A stretch of 64,000 nucleotides of DNA, from contig CAVQGY010000005.1 of assembly GCA_963712165.1 (NCBI GenBank), forward strand, positions 186,001 to 250,000. Direction: 5' to 3'. The position numbers were made by a program, and so were the translations under genes. The notes beneath the pieces are model-generated. The model ran no database searches, was not told the origin of the DNA, and saw only the letters and a program-made list of their open reading frames with translations. Source of the stretch: B10-G9 sp963712165. GTDB lineage: Bacteria > Chloroflexota > Anaerolineae > Anaerolineales > UBA11858. The number at the start of each line of letters is the position of its first letter. Within the stretch, counting starts at the first letter, position 1. Positions 24,195 to 32,729 of this stretch are shown here, piece after piece.

Positions 24195-25901
24195 ATGAAA
24201 TCAAGGCAAGAGAGATTGCGGTTGTTAAGAGAGAGATCTGCTCCCAGCGTTTTGATCGTGGGTGCGGGGATCAACGGCATCGGCACCTTCCGAGACCTGG
24301 CTTTGCAGGGCGTGGATGTGGTCCTGGTGGACCGGGGAGATTACTGCAGCGGGGCCAGCGCGGCCTCTTCCCATATGATCCATGGCGGTATACGTTACCT
24401 GGAGAACGGGGAGTTCAGCCTGGTCCGGGAAGCTGTCCAGGAGCGCAATCAGCTTATTGATCGATTGCCCCACCTGGTAAAACCACTCCCGACAACCTTT
24501 CCCATTTTTAAGCGGTTTTCTGGATTGTTGAATGCCCCCCTGAAATTCCTGGGTCTTTTGGATAAACCCTCTGAGCGGGGGGCTTTGGTGATCAAGTTGG
24601 GCATGGTATTCTATGATACCTTCACCAGAAAACAAAAGACCGTACCCACTCATATTTTTAGAAACCGGAAAGAATCCCTGAAGAGATATCCTGAACTCAA
24701 CCCGGAGATTCTTTATACAGCAACTTACTTTGATGGGGCTATGCCCTCACCGGAGCGGATAGCGATTGAGCTCATCAAAGATGCGGTGGAAGCCAACGAA
24801 AATGCCATTCCATTGAATTATGTCTCGCTGGTTTCAGCCCAGGGGAGGGAGGTAAAGCTTAACGACGAGTACAGCGGAGATGAGATCACCCTGCATCCTA
24901 AAGTGCTGGTGAACGCTGCTGGTCCCTGGATTGATCTTGTCAATAAGAAAATGGGTCAGGAAACGCCGTTTATCTCTGCCACCAAGGGCAGCCACTTGGT
25001 CCTCGACAACCCAGCGCTTAAGAAAGCTATTGGAGAAGAGGAATTCTTCTTCGAAAATGAAGATGGAAGGATCGTTCTGATATTCCCGCTGCTGGATAAA
25101 GTCATGATCGGCACATCTGATCTCAGGATCGATCACCCGGATGATGCGGTGATCACCGAAGAGGAGATTGACTACTTCTTTGATATGATCGGTCGGGTTT
25201 TCCCTGATATTGATCTTGATCGCTCCCAGATCGTCTACACCTTTTCTGGCGTACGGCCTCTAGAGCGCACCGAAGGCGGTGATACCGGGCAGATCAGCCG
25301 GAATCATAAAGTGAAAACCCTTGGACCGGGCGAGCTGCTGGATATACCTGTGTTATCGCTTGTGGGAGGGAAATGGACTTCTTTCAGGGCATTTTCTGAA
25401 CAGGCAGCAGATGAGATCCTGGCTTATCTGGGGAATGGACGGAGGTTATCCACCTGGGATCTGCCTATTGGCGGCAGCCGGGACTACCCGGAAAATCAGG
25501 CCCAAAAGGACAGGCTTCTTAATGACTGGGTCCGGGAAAGTGGTCTGCCCCGCAACCGTTTAGAAAATCTTTTCACCTGGTATGGAACCAAAACCTCCCA
25601 AATCCTGGAGCGATATACCGATCAACTCACTTCATTAAATACTCTCCCGGAAATCACCACTGGAGAACTAATCTGGATCCTGGATGGAGAAGATGTCCTG
25701 CACCTGGACGATCTTATCCTGCGCCGGACCACGCTGGCCAAACTGGGCAGGATATCCGTTGAGAGTTTGGAAGAAATCGGTGAGATCTGCGCTTTAATGC
25801 TGGGATGGCCACCTGAGCTCTTAAAAGCTGAGCTAAAACGTTATCAGGAGATCATGTTGAAGAATCATCGGCTGCAATATGCCGAATATATACCTGCATA
25901 G
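24195..25901 (+). CDS. glpD: FAD-dependent glycerol-3-phosphate dehydrogenase
   Basis: 568 residues. The FAD fold is LIVGAGINGIGTFRDLALQG (about 19-38), followed by GASAASSHMIHGGIRYLE and ALVKEAVQ-like LVREAVQERNQL, both typical of GlpD/GlpA. It oxidises glycerol-3-phosphate to dihydroxyacetone phosphate and passes electrons to quinone. There is no C-terminal iron-sulfur domain. ATG 24195 lies just after the glpK stop, with AGGAC overlapping the glpK end as ribosome site. Confidence 0.92.
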   Translation: MKSRQERLRLLRERSAPSVLIVGAGINGIGTFRDLALQGVDVVLVDRGDYCSGASAASSHMIHGGIRYLENGEFSLVREAVQERNQLIDRLPHLVKPLPTTFPIFKRFSGLLNAPLKFLGLLDKPSERGALVIKLGMVFYDTFTRKQKTVPTHIFRNRKESLKRYPELNPEILYTATYFDGAMPSPERIAIELIKDAVEANENAIPLNYVSLVSAQGREVKLNDEYSGDEITLHPKVLVNAAGPWIDLVNKKMGQETPFISATKGSHLVLDNPALKKAIGEEEFFFENEDGRIVLIFPLLDKVMIGTSDLRIDHPDDAVITEEEIDYFFDMIGRVFPDIDLDRSQIVYTFSGVRPLERTEGGDTGQISRNHKVKTLGPGELLDIPVLSLVGGKWTSFRAFSEQAADEILAYLGNGRRLSTWDLPIGGSRDYPENQAQKDRLLNDWVRESGLPRNRLENLFTWYGTKTSQILERYTDQLTSLNTLPEITTGELIWILDGEDVLHLDDLILRRTTLAKLGRISVESLEEIGEICALMLGWPPELLKAELKRYQEIMLKNHRLQYAEYIPA

Positions 25902-26045
25902 GGGGCATAGCGGAACGGATAACTAGGATTCGGCCGGGGATTATCCGATCTCATATCTACTACTTAAGAATTTGTCTCGACGGCTTACCTGGGAAAACGT
26001 CCAGGGGAGGGCCTGTTTTTGAGCTGTGTTCGATTCCTCAATAAG
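25902..26045 (+). other. Structured intergenic sequence with tRNA-like A and B boxes
   Basis: TAGCGGAACGG (25908-25918) fits a tRNA D-arm and GTTCGATTCC (about 26028-26037) a T-arm, 110 bases apart. The expected acceptor partner of GGGGGCA and a pairing T-stem are missing. CGGATAA/TTATCCG (25916-25922 and 25941-25947) and CCTGG/CCAGG (25988-26005), followed by GGCCTGTTTTT, form hairpins; the latter may end glpKD transcription. Not a functional tRNA as read. Confidence 0.3.
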
Positions 26046-26048
26046 TGC

Positions 26049-26081
26049 TTGACAATAATAGTTAGTTAGGCTAAACTAACT
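26049..26081 (+). promoter_or_regulatory. marR promoter with overlapping operator
   Basis: TTGACA (26049-26054), 17 bases, TAAACT (26072-26077). AGTTAGTT (26060-26067) and AACTAACT (26074-26081) form a 22-bp dyad covering the spacer and -10, as in MarR autorepression. The predicted transcript start coincides with the ATG at 26084. Confidence 0.75.
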
Positions 26082-26083
26082 AA

Positions 26084-26506
26084 ATGGATGAGCGAAAAGT
26101 CGTGCTTGATACCGTTGAGATGATCTCGCAATTAATGGGAGAGCTGGAAAGCAAAGCCTTTGAACAGGAAGGTTTTTCGGATATCACCATGAACCAGATG
26201 CTTTACCTGGAAGCCGTTGCCCGGCTTGGACAGCCAGCTTTTGGTGATATTGCTGAAGAGTTAGGCGTTACCAGGCCATCCGTATCCAGCATCGTCAATA
26301 AATTGATCCATATGGGCTATCTGGCCAAGGTCCAGTCAGACCTGGATGGGCGGGTTTATTTCATCCACCTGACCGAGAAAGGGAAACGTTTCAACGATCT
26401 TCACAGTGAAGTCCATCAGATATTGGCCAGAAGAATCACCGAGAATCTCGATCCACTTGAAATAGAGAAATTAGCCAGCCTGCTGGCAAAGATCACAGCT
26501 CCCTGA
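26084..26506 (+). CDS. MarR-family transcriptional regulator
   Basis: 140 residues with the MarR winged helix: YLEAVARLGQPAFGDIAEELGVTRPSVSSIVNKLIHMGYL (about 37-77), then the wing SDLDGRVYFIHLTEKG. Start at ATG 26084 has no ribosome site and lies about seven bases past the -10, so the message is probably leaderless. A dyad over the promoter suggests self-control. It precedes a methyltransferase and a ZIP transporter in the same direction, which may be its targets. The ligand is unknown; a metal is one option given the transporter. Confidence 0.88.
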   Translation: MDERKVVLDTVEMISQLMGELESKAFEQEGFSDITMNQMLYLEAVARLGQPAFGDIAEELGVTRPSVSSIVNKLIHMGYLAKVQSDLDGRVYFIHLTEKGKRFNDLHSEVHQILARRITENLDPLEIEKLASLLAKITAP

Positions 26507-26552
26507 TCAAAGAGCTGTGAATTCTTCTGGAACGAACATAACAGGAGTTATT

Positions 26553-27125
26553 GTGGCATTCAGCAAACTGAAAATCAAACAGCCGACCTGCCCCTGGTGG
26601 TTCCTGTTCACTTTTGATAACCCTCTTCGGAAACTTTATCAAGATCCGGATAAAATCCTGGCGCCATATATAAAGACCGGTGGTACAGTTATTGATCTCG
26701 GTTGCGGGATGGGGTATTATTCCATTCCCATGGCCGCCCTGGTAGGGGAACAGGGCAAGGTGATCGCTGTTGATCTGCAGGGTCAAATGTTGGCCGGTTT
26801 ACAGGGCCGAGCTGAAAAAGCCGGTTTATTAGAGAGGATCAAAACCCATCAATGTACTCAGGATCAGATCGGAATCTCTGAGGAGGCAGATTTTATCCTC
26901 GCATTCTGGATGGTTCATGAGGTGCATAATTCCCGATCTTTCTTTGATCAGATTCACGTTATGCTTAAAACCGGGGGGCGGTTATTGATCGCTGAACCCT
27001 ACTTTCATGTCTCCCGGAACAGATTCTGGGAGATCCTCGCGGAGGTAAAAGATGCAGGATTTTCTATCGTGGGATCTCCTCGAGTAGGTTTCAGCCGCAC
27101 CATCCTTGCAGAAAGGAACGAATAA
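26553..27125 (+). CDS. SAM-dependent class I methyltransferase
   Basis: 190 residues from GTG 26553, supported by AGGAG ten bases upstream. Motif I is VIDLGCGMGYYSIPMA; the acidic end of strand 2 is VIAVDLQGQM; the later ADFILAFWMVHEV is the usual post-I/II region. An N-terminal CPWW motif (about 14) is distinctive for a subgroup of small membrane-neighbour methyltransferases. The substrate is unknown. Its stop overlaps the ATG of the ZIP transporter gene by one base, so the two are translationally coupled. Confidence 0.8.
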   Translation: MAFSKLKIKQPTCPWWFLFTFDNPLRKLYQDPDKILAPYIKTGGTVIDLGCGMGYYSIPMAALVGEQGKVIAVDLQGQMLAGLQGRAEKAGLLERIKTHQCTQDQIGISEEADFILAFWMVHEVHNSRSFFDQIHVMLKTGGRLLIAEPYFHVSRNRFWEILAEVKDAGFSIVGSPRVGFSRTILAERNE

Positions 27126-27877
27126 TGGAACTCACAGTTAATATCTGGACCATCTTGATCGCTTCGAGCCTCACCGCCCTAGTCACTGGCTTGGGCTCTC
27201 TGCCATTCCTTTTCTATAAGAAATTCAACCCCTGGTCGCTGGGTATATTTCAGGCTGCCACTGCCGGTCTGATGCTGGGAGCCAGCCACAACCTGATCCA
27301 GGAAGGCGCCCACTTAAACCCTTATCGTACTTTTGTGGGCATGCTGATCGGTCTGGCATTAATTGTGCTTGCAAATAAATGGATCAGGAGCCGGGGAGAG
27401 GTCGATCTGGGAGAGCTTGGCGGAGGTGATGCCCGCAAAGCTTTGCTGATCCTGGGCATCATGACTGCCCATTCCTTTGCTGAGGGGATTGGTGTGGGAG
27501 TATCCTTTGGGGGTGGTCAGAAATTAGGATTATTCATCACTGCTGCGATTGCTATCCATAATATCCCGGAAGGTCTGGCGATTGCCATGGTTATGGTCCC
27601 CAAAGGGACCAAACCTTGGAAAGCGGGCCTGTGGGGGATCTTTACCAGCCTGCCCCAGCCCTTGATGGCTGTGCCAGCTTTCCTTTTCGTGGTCTTATTT
27701 GAGCCCTGGCTCCCCGTGGGTCTCGGTTTGGCGGCGGGGGCTATGATCTGGATGGTATTCGCTGAGCTGATCCCTGAAGCCTACGAACGGGGACCATCCG
27801 GTGCGGAGATCGGCATCGCGGTGACCCTGGCCTTTGCTGCCCTGCTGGCCTTCCAGGAATTTGTGCTGGTGTTCTAG
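27125..27877 (+). CDS. ZIP-family divalent metal transporter
   Basis: 250 residues with eight predicted helices. The two metal-binding helices carry HSFAEGIGVG (about 115) and HNIPEGLAIA (about 143), the ZIP signature with His, Glu and Asn ligands. Substrate is likely zinc or another divalent metal. The start overlaps the methyltransferase stop. The unit MarR-methyltransferase-ZIP may respond to metal. Confidence 0.9.
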   Translation: MELTVNIWTILIASSLTALVTGLGSLPFLFYKKFNPWSLGIFQAATAGLMLGASHNLIQEGAHLNPYRTFVGMLIGLALIVLANKWIRSRGEVDLGELGGGDARKALLILGIMTAHSFAEGIGVGVSFGGGQKLGLFITAAIAIHNIPEGLAIAMVMVPKGTKPWKAGLWGIFTSLPQPLMAVPAFLFVVLFEPWLPVGLGLAAGAMIWMVFAELIPEAYERGPSGAEIGIAVTLAFAALLAFQEFVLVF

Positions 27878-27993
27878 GACCCGGGCAGCGGAGTACCTTC
27901 GCTTATCCATAAGGAATCTAAGCAATAGTCCGGATAGGAATTGAGAATCAATCGGCGATCAATTGCCATTCTAGATAATAGGAAAGGAAGTAA

Positions 27994-29277
27994 ATGCTAG
28001 AAAACCAGAGCCAGAAAACCAGCCACTGGCTGGCCGGCCGGTTGCCCTTTTATTACGGTTGGCCCATTGTCATGGTGGCGATCCTCACTCAAATGGTCAC
28101 TGGAGTAGGGCAGACCTACGGAGTCTCGGTATTTAATCCCTCCCTGCAAGATGCCCTGGGGATCAGTCTGACTGTATTGACCGGTACATATATGGTAGGT
28201 ACACTGGCAGCTGCTCTGCCGCAGACCTATGTCGGATCGCTGATGGACCGTTTCGGAATCCGTAACACCACCTTCGTGATCGGATTGCTGCTGGGAGGGG
28301 CTTGCTTGTTCTTTAGCCGAGTCAATTCCACTATCACCCTGCTGCTGGGTTTCTTTTTGCTGCGACTGCTGGGTCAAGGTGCATTATCCCTCTTAGCAGG
28401 GAATATGCCGGCGATGTGGTTTAGGGAAAAACTAGGCACGGTGACCGGAATTGTCAGCAGCGGATTTTCCATCAGTATGGCAGTGATCCCCCCTTTTTTC
28501 CTGTACCTGATAAACCGGATCGGGTGGCGCTCATCTTATGTGCTGCTTGGTTTTATGGTTTGGCTGATCCTGCTACCTTTGATCCTGCTGGTGTATAAAA
28601 ACAGACCTGAAGAAGTAGGCCAGCAAATGGATGGTGTGGACGGAGTTGAGAGGAGGGAGATGCAGACTCAGGAGGGAGGGGAAGATTCCTTCACTCCTCA
28701 AGAGGCCCGAAGGACGCTTTCTTATTGGATTGCGCTTGTGAATAATGCCCTGTGGGCTATGATCATCACGGCGATATTCTTTAATCTGCTTTCAATATTC
28801 AATAGTCTGGATATCTCACCTACAGTGGCTGCAGCGACATATACAACCTATGCGGCAGCAGCCCTGGTAACTCAATTGGTTTTGGGACCGCTGGCGAATC
28901 GAGGGAAACTTCAGATCCTATTGATGGCAAGCATGTTATCCCTGGCGGGAGGAATTACTGTCCTGATCTTTGCGACTAAACCTGTGATCGCTCATTTATA
29001 TGCTGTGGTGTTCGGCATCTCAACCGGATTGATCTCCCTCGTCGGGGGAACCTTGCTGCCGCGTTATTTTGGCAGGGAACACCTGGGCAAACTGCGGGGT
29101 GCGGTATTGACCGCCCAGGTGGCTGGCAGCAGCCTCGGTCCGTTTATCACGGGCTTGATCTTTGATCTTACCGGTAGCTTTCAAATCTCACTCTGGCTTT
29201 TTGTTGGTCTTTTAATTCCCTCTGCCTTGATCTCACTCAGGGCAACACAGCCGGTGCGCCAGGCCCAGGAAGGATGA
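27994..29277 (+). CDS. MFS transporter
   Basis: 427 residues with twelve predicted helices and a cytoplasmic linker (about 205-240) rich in Glu and Gln. GSLMDRFGIRNT (about 74) is motif A of the major facilitator superfamily. The general look, with GQTYGVSVF in helix 1, is that of the OFA/monocarboxylate-type carriers. Substrate unknown. ATG 27994 follows AAAGGAAG. It is a single gene. Confidence 0.85.
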   Translation: MLENQSQKTSHWLAGRLPFYYGWPIVMVAILTQMVTGVGQTYGVSVFNPSLQDALGISLTVLTGTYMVGTLAAALPQTYVGSLMDRFGIRNTTFVIGLLLGGACLFFSRVNSTITLLLGFFLLRLLGQGALSLLAGNMPAMWFREKLGTVTGIVSSGFSISMAVIPPFFLYLINRIGWRSSYVLLGFMVWLILLPLILLVYKNRPEEVGQQMDGVDGVERREMQTQEGGEDSFTPQEARRTLSYWIALVNNALWAMIITAIFFNLLSIFNSLDISPTVAAATYTTYAAAALVTQLVLGPLANRGKLQILLMASMLSLAGGITVLIFATKPVIAHLYAVVFGISTGLISLVGGTLLPRYFGREHLGKLRGAVLTAQVAGSSLGPFITGLIFDLTGSFQISLWLFVGLLIPSALISLRATQPVRQAQEG

Positions 29278-29564
29278 GGGAAAAGCAAGGAACGGATTTG
29301 ATTTAGCTGTTCAGGCGCCATTGGGCATTTGTTTTTGTCACCCTGCGAGAAAAACCGAAGAGATGCTGAGGGCCTTCTTGAATACAGCCCGATCCCGGGC
29401 ACTTCACTATCATCTAGGCAGCCAGGCTTAGGTGAATTCAAGCAATCCTCTGAAACAGTCGATTTTTTTTTTAGATTTGAGGTTGAGTAGTAAAATAACC
29501 TTATCATGGGTTGCTTCTTAAACAAGAGGAAGCCAATCAGGGTAATCATTTTCAAGGAGCAGGT
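29278..29564. other. Intergenic region before ptsH
   Basis: 287 bases with no supported gene. TAAAAT (29491-29496) could be a -10, but no good -35 fits. AAGGAGCAGGT directly precedes ptsH. A T-rich run (29462-29472) follows the MFS gene without a clear stem. Confidence 0.4.
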
Positions 29565-29831
29565 ATGCCAGAAATCAACTTAACTATTCAACACGACGTG
29601 GGTCTGCACGCCCGCCCTGCCTCATTATTCGTGCAGACAGCATCCAAATTTTCAGCAGATATTGAAGTAACCCACCAAGATACCACCGCGAACGCCAAGA
29701 GTATCCTGGGTGTATTAACTCTGGGAGCGCACCAGGGAGCGGAGATCCGGATCAAGGCTGAAGGTGAGGATGCAGCTGAAGCTCTCCAGGCACTGGAAGA
29801 ACTTGTAAACGAAAATTTCGGGGAGAAGTGA
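29565..29831 (+). CDS. ptsH: Phosphocarrier protein HPr
   Basis: 88 residues, the normal HPr length. His15 in GLHARPAS is the site phosphorylated by enzyme I. Ser46 in NAKSILGV is the position used by HPr kinase in Gram-positives, so regulatory phosphorylation is possible. ATG 29565 follows AAGGAGCAGGT. Its stop overlaps the ATG of ptsI (TGATG). No sugar-specific EII genes are in the window. Confidence 0.95.
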   Translation: MPEINLTIQHDVGLHARPASLFVQTASKFSADIEVTHQDTTANAKSILGVLTLGAHQGAEIRIKAEGEDAAEALQALEELVNENFGEK

Positions 29832-31558
29832 TGAAATCAATTAGGGGAATTCCAGCATCATCGGGAATCGCTATCGGCCCGGCTTTTGTGTTTGATCATG
29901 AGGAGCTGGTGATTGAAACCTATCGTATTGAAGACCTCGACGATGAATGGCAGCGGTTTGAAAAAGCCCGGGACATAACAATCCAGCAGTTGGATGACGC
30001 CTACTTTGTAACTAAAGAAGATGTAGGGGATGAAGCCGCTGAAATATTTAATGCCCAAAAGATGATGATATCTGATCCTGAGCTGATCAACGCGATTAAG
30101 CAGCGCGTTGAGAAAGATAAAATAAACATTGAGGCTGCCCTGAAGGAAACTGCCGAAACCTTTGCCAACCAGCTAGAAGCCATCGAGGATGAATACATCA
30201 GTGCCCGGGCATTGGATATTCGCGATGTATCAATACGTTGTTTGCGAAATTTATTAGGAAAGCAAGATTCCCCTGCAGTTGGAATTGATTCCCCAGCGAT
30301 TATCATTGCTGACGACCTGACTCCATCAGATACAGTCCTGTTGAACAAAGAGCTGGTTTTAGGTTTCTGTATAGCCAAGGGCGGCTCTACTTCCCACACC
30401 GCTATCCTGGCTCGAGGATTGGGTATTCCGGCTGTCGTGGGAGCAGGCAGTGATGTACATTCAATTTCGACTGGCGATCCCTTGATTATCGATGGGAATA
30501 GCGGAGAGATAGTTGTGAATCCTGGGAAAGAAGATTTGGAGGAATATCGGCGTCGGCAGGAAAAATATAAGAAATATGTTACCGAAGCGGAAGAAACCAC
30601 TCATTTAAAGGCTGTCACACTAGATGGCCACCAGGTTGAAGTGGTCGCTAATATTGGCAATCTCGAGGGAATCGAGCCCGCATTGAATGCAGGGGCGGAA
30701 GGCGTGGGGTTGCTGCGCTCAGAGTTCCTCTACCTGGAACGGGATAATTTACCTTCTGAGGAAGAACAATACCAGAGCTATAAAAGAATCGCGGATGCAT
30801 TTGGCGATAAACCGGTAATACTACGCACACTGGATGTTGGAGGAGATAAGGAAATTCCCTACATAGATCTTCCAGAGGAAGCTAACCCTTTCCTGGGTCT
30901 GCGGGCGATACGCCTCTGTCTGGAGAGACCGGATATATTCAAACCCCAACTTCGGGCAGCATTACGGGCTGGATACGGCAATCATTTGAAATTGATGTTC
31001 CCTATGATTGCGACCACGAATGACGTGATTCGCACCAGGATGGTTTTAGAGGATTGCCGGTCAGAGCTAATTGCTGAAGGGCAGTTAGTAGCCGACCAGA
31101 TGGAGATTGGAATAATGATTGAAATCCCATCTGCCGCGATTTTGGCTGACCAGCTGGCGGAGGCGGTAGATTTCTTCTCGATCGGCACCAATGATCTCAC
31201 TCAATATACGATGGCTGCAGACAGGACCAATACCAAGGTGGCTCCCCTGGCTTCAGGTCTTCAACCTGCAGTATTCCGGTTGATAAAGACTGTTATCGAT
31301 GCGGCTCACCTGAAGGGGAAGTGGGTAGGATTATGTGGGGAAATGGCTGGCGAGATCATCGCAATCCCCATCCTGCTGGGATTGGGGCTGGATGAGTTCA
31401 GCATGAATCCTCCCGCTATCCCGTTTGCCAAACGCTTGATCCGCTCTATTTCCTTTGATCATGCCTGCCAGGTAGCGGAAACTGCCCTCAGTTTGACAAG
31501 CGACCAGGAGATACGGGACTATATTCATAAAGTGGTTCCCGAAGTCAATCTGGGCTGA
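29831..31558 (+). CDS. ptsI: PTS enzyme I (PEP-protein phosphotransferase)
   Basis: 575 residues. The active His is in GGSTSHTAILARGLGIPAVVG near residue 190. The PEP-binding domain carries LLRSEFLYL, DVGGDKEIPYIDLPEE, SIGTNDLTQYTMAADRTN and the catalytic Cys in GLCGEMAG. All expected motifs are present, so it should be a functional enzyme I that phosphorylates HPr with PEP. ATG 29831 overlaps the ptsH stop, with GGGGAGAAG as ribosome site. It ends 300 bases before the BMC operon promoter, with no clear terminator. Confidence 0.96.
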   Translation: MKSIRGIPASSGIAIGPAFVFDHEELVIETYRIEDLDDEWQRFEKARDITIQQLDDAYFVTKEDVGDEAAEIFNAQKMMISDPELINAIKQRVEKDKINIEAALKETAETFANQLEAIEDEYISARALDIRDVSIRCLRNLLGKQDSPAVGIDSPAIIIADDLTPSDTVLLNKELVLGFCIAKGGSTSHTAILARGLGIPAVVGAGSDVHSISTGDPLIIDGNSGEIVVNPGKEDLEEYRRRQEKYKKYVTEAEETTHLKAVTLDGHQVEVVANIGNLEGIEPALNAGAEGVGLLRSEFLYLERDNLPSEEEQYQSYKRIADAFGDKPVILRTLDVGGDKEIPYIDLPEEANPFLGLRAIRLCLERPDIFKPQLRAALRAGYGNHLKLMFPMIATTNDVIRTRMVLEDCRSELIAEGQLVADQMEIGIMIEIPSAAILADQLAEAVDFFSIGTNDLTQYTMAADRTNTKVAPLASGLQPAVFRLIKTVIDAAHLKGKWVGLCGEMAGEIIAIPILLGLGLDEFSMNPPAIPFAKRLIRSISFDHACQVAETALSLTSDQEIRDYIHKVVPEVNLG

Positions 31559-31857
31559 ACTTCACTTCCATCCTTGTTTTGATCTCGCTGATTCAATATC
31601 CTTCATGCCCAACAGCAGAATTCGCGGGCTGAATTTATTAAGTCGCCCTGTGAGGACCCAACTCTAATTGATCAAGATGACCCCTGATGAACTGCCACCG
31701 AACCACCGGAGTGTAGTTTTCCATACCAGCCTCAGGCTGCAGCTGTAGGTGAACGAAAACGCAGCTATTTCTTCAAATTTCTATCTTCAATCTGGATTTC
31801 CGCCACAGGTAGGGGCTCTTTATATTAACAATCCCGTAGAGAGGGGATAATTGGCGC

Positions 31858-31923
31858 TTGACATCCTCCCCCCGTTCTTGTATACTCAAAGCAGAACATG
31901 TAGGAACAAGTTGGAACATGTGG
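31858..31923 (+). promoter_or_regulatory. BMC operon promoter and triple operator
   Basis: TTGACA (31858-31863), 17 bases, TATACT (31881-31886). Three copies of GAACAWGT start at 31894, 31904 and 31914, an exact 10-base period, so all face the same side of the helix. They occupy about +1 to +30, a position suited to repression by the GntR regulator encoded next. 31559-31857 holds nothing else that I can support. Confidence 0.8.
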
Positions 31924-31956
31924 GTAGTGGCCAATCGGGCCAGGTGAGTAGCGTTG

Positions 31957-32724
31957 ATGACCAAAGCTTTGTACCAGCAAATTGCAGATTCCATCCTGGA
32001 ACAGATCCAGTCCGGCGACCTGGAGCCCGGAGCCCGGCTGCCATCTGAGCATGCTCTGGGTGAGCAGCATGGCGTGGGCAGAAACACCATTCGTCATGCG
32101 TTAAGTGACCTGATTGCCAAGGGTTATGTGGAATCGGTCCAGGGAGTAGGGACCTTTGTGACGGAGACCCATTTCCCCAAGACAGTGGAATTCCTGTATG
32201 GGTTCTCCCAGGAGATGGCCCAGCGCGGGAAAAAAGTCGCCAGCCGGATCCTGGAAGCCAAGATCATTCACGCGGATCCTTTCTTGGCCAGGATCCTGCG
32301 GGTTCAGCTGGGCGCTGAGGTGGTCTTTTTGAACCGCCTTCGATTAGTAGACGGTAATCCGGCAGCAATTGAAAGAGCATACCTGCCACATAATTTCTGT
32401 CACGGCATATTAGAGCATGATTTCAGCGTGGAATCCCTGTATGATGTCCTGGCATCCCGGTTTAATATGAAACCTGATCATGCTGAACAGGAGATCGGGG
32501 CCGAAATAGCTACTCCTGAGGTAGCTAAGTTGATGGATTTGGAGCATCCTGCATCCGTGCTGGTCATCCGCAGGGAAACGCGCACAGCGGATGGCAGGGT
32601 GATCGAATACGTAGAATCCGAGTTCAGGGCTGACCGCTTCCGGTTCTATACCAACCTGAAAGCATCTGCTTCCTCACCGGGAGCGATCTTTCAACGATTT
32701 CCTATTGAGGGATTACAGGAGTGA
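31957..32724 (+). CDS. GntR/UTRA-family regulator of the BMC operon
   Basis: 255 residues. N-terminal GntR winged helix (about 1-70): YQQIADSILEQIQSGDL, LPSEHALGEQHGVGRNTIRHALSDLIAKGYVESVQGVGTFV. The C-terminal UTRA sensor (about 90-250) of the HutC subfamily binds small ligands, often sugar phosphates. Start ATG 31957 follows AGGTGAG; a TTG one codon before is less likely. It is first in the BMC operon, downstream of its promoter, so it probably controls its own operon. A pentose phosphate or deoxyribose phosphate ligand is plausible but unproven. Confidence 0.9.
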   Translation: MTKALYQQIADSILEQIQSGDLEPGARLPSEHALGEQHGVGRNTIRHALSDLIAKGYVESVQGVGTFVTETHFPKTVEFLYGFSQEMAQRGKKVASRILEAKIIHADPFLARILRVQLGAEVVFLNRLRLVDGNPAAIERAYLPHNFCHGILEHDFSVESLYDVLASRFNMKPDHAEQEIGAEIATPEVAKLMDLEHPASVLVIRRETRTADGRVIEYVESEFRADRFRFYTNLKASASSPGAIFQRFPIEGLQE

Positions 32725-32729
32725 TGACC

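Noticed and set aside
25902..26045. Intact or intron-containing tRNA gene
   Set aside because: The acceptor has no 3' partner and the T-stem does not pair; no group I intron core was recognised.
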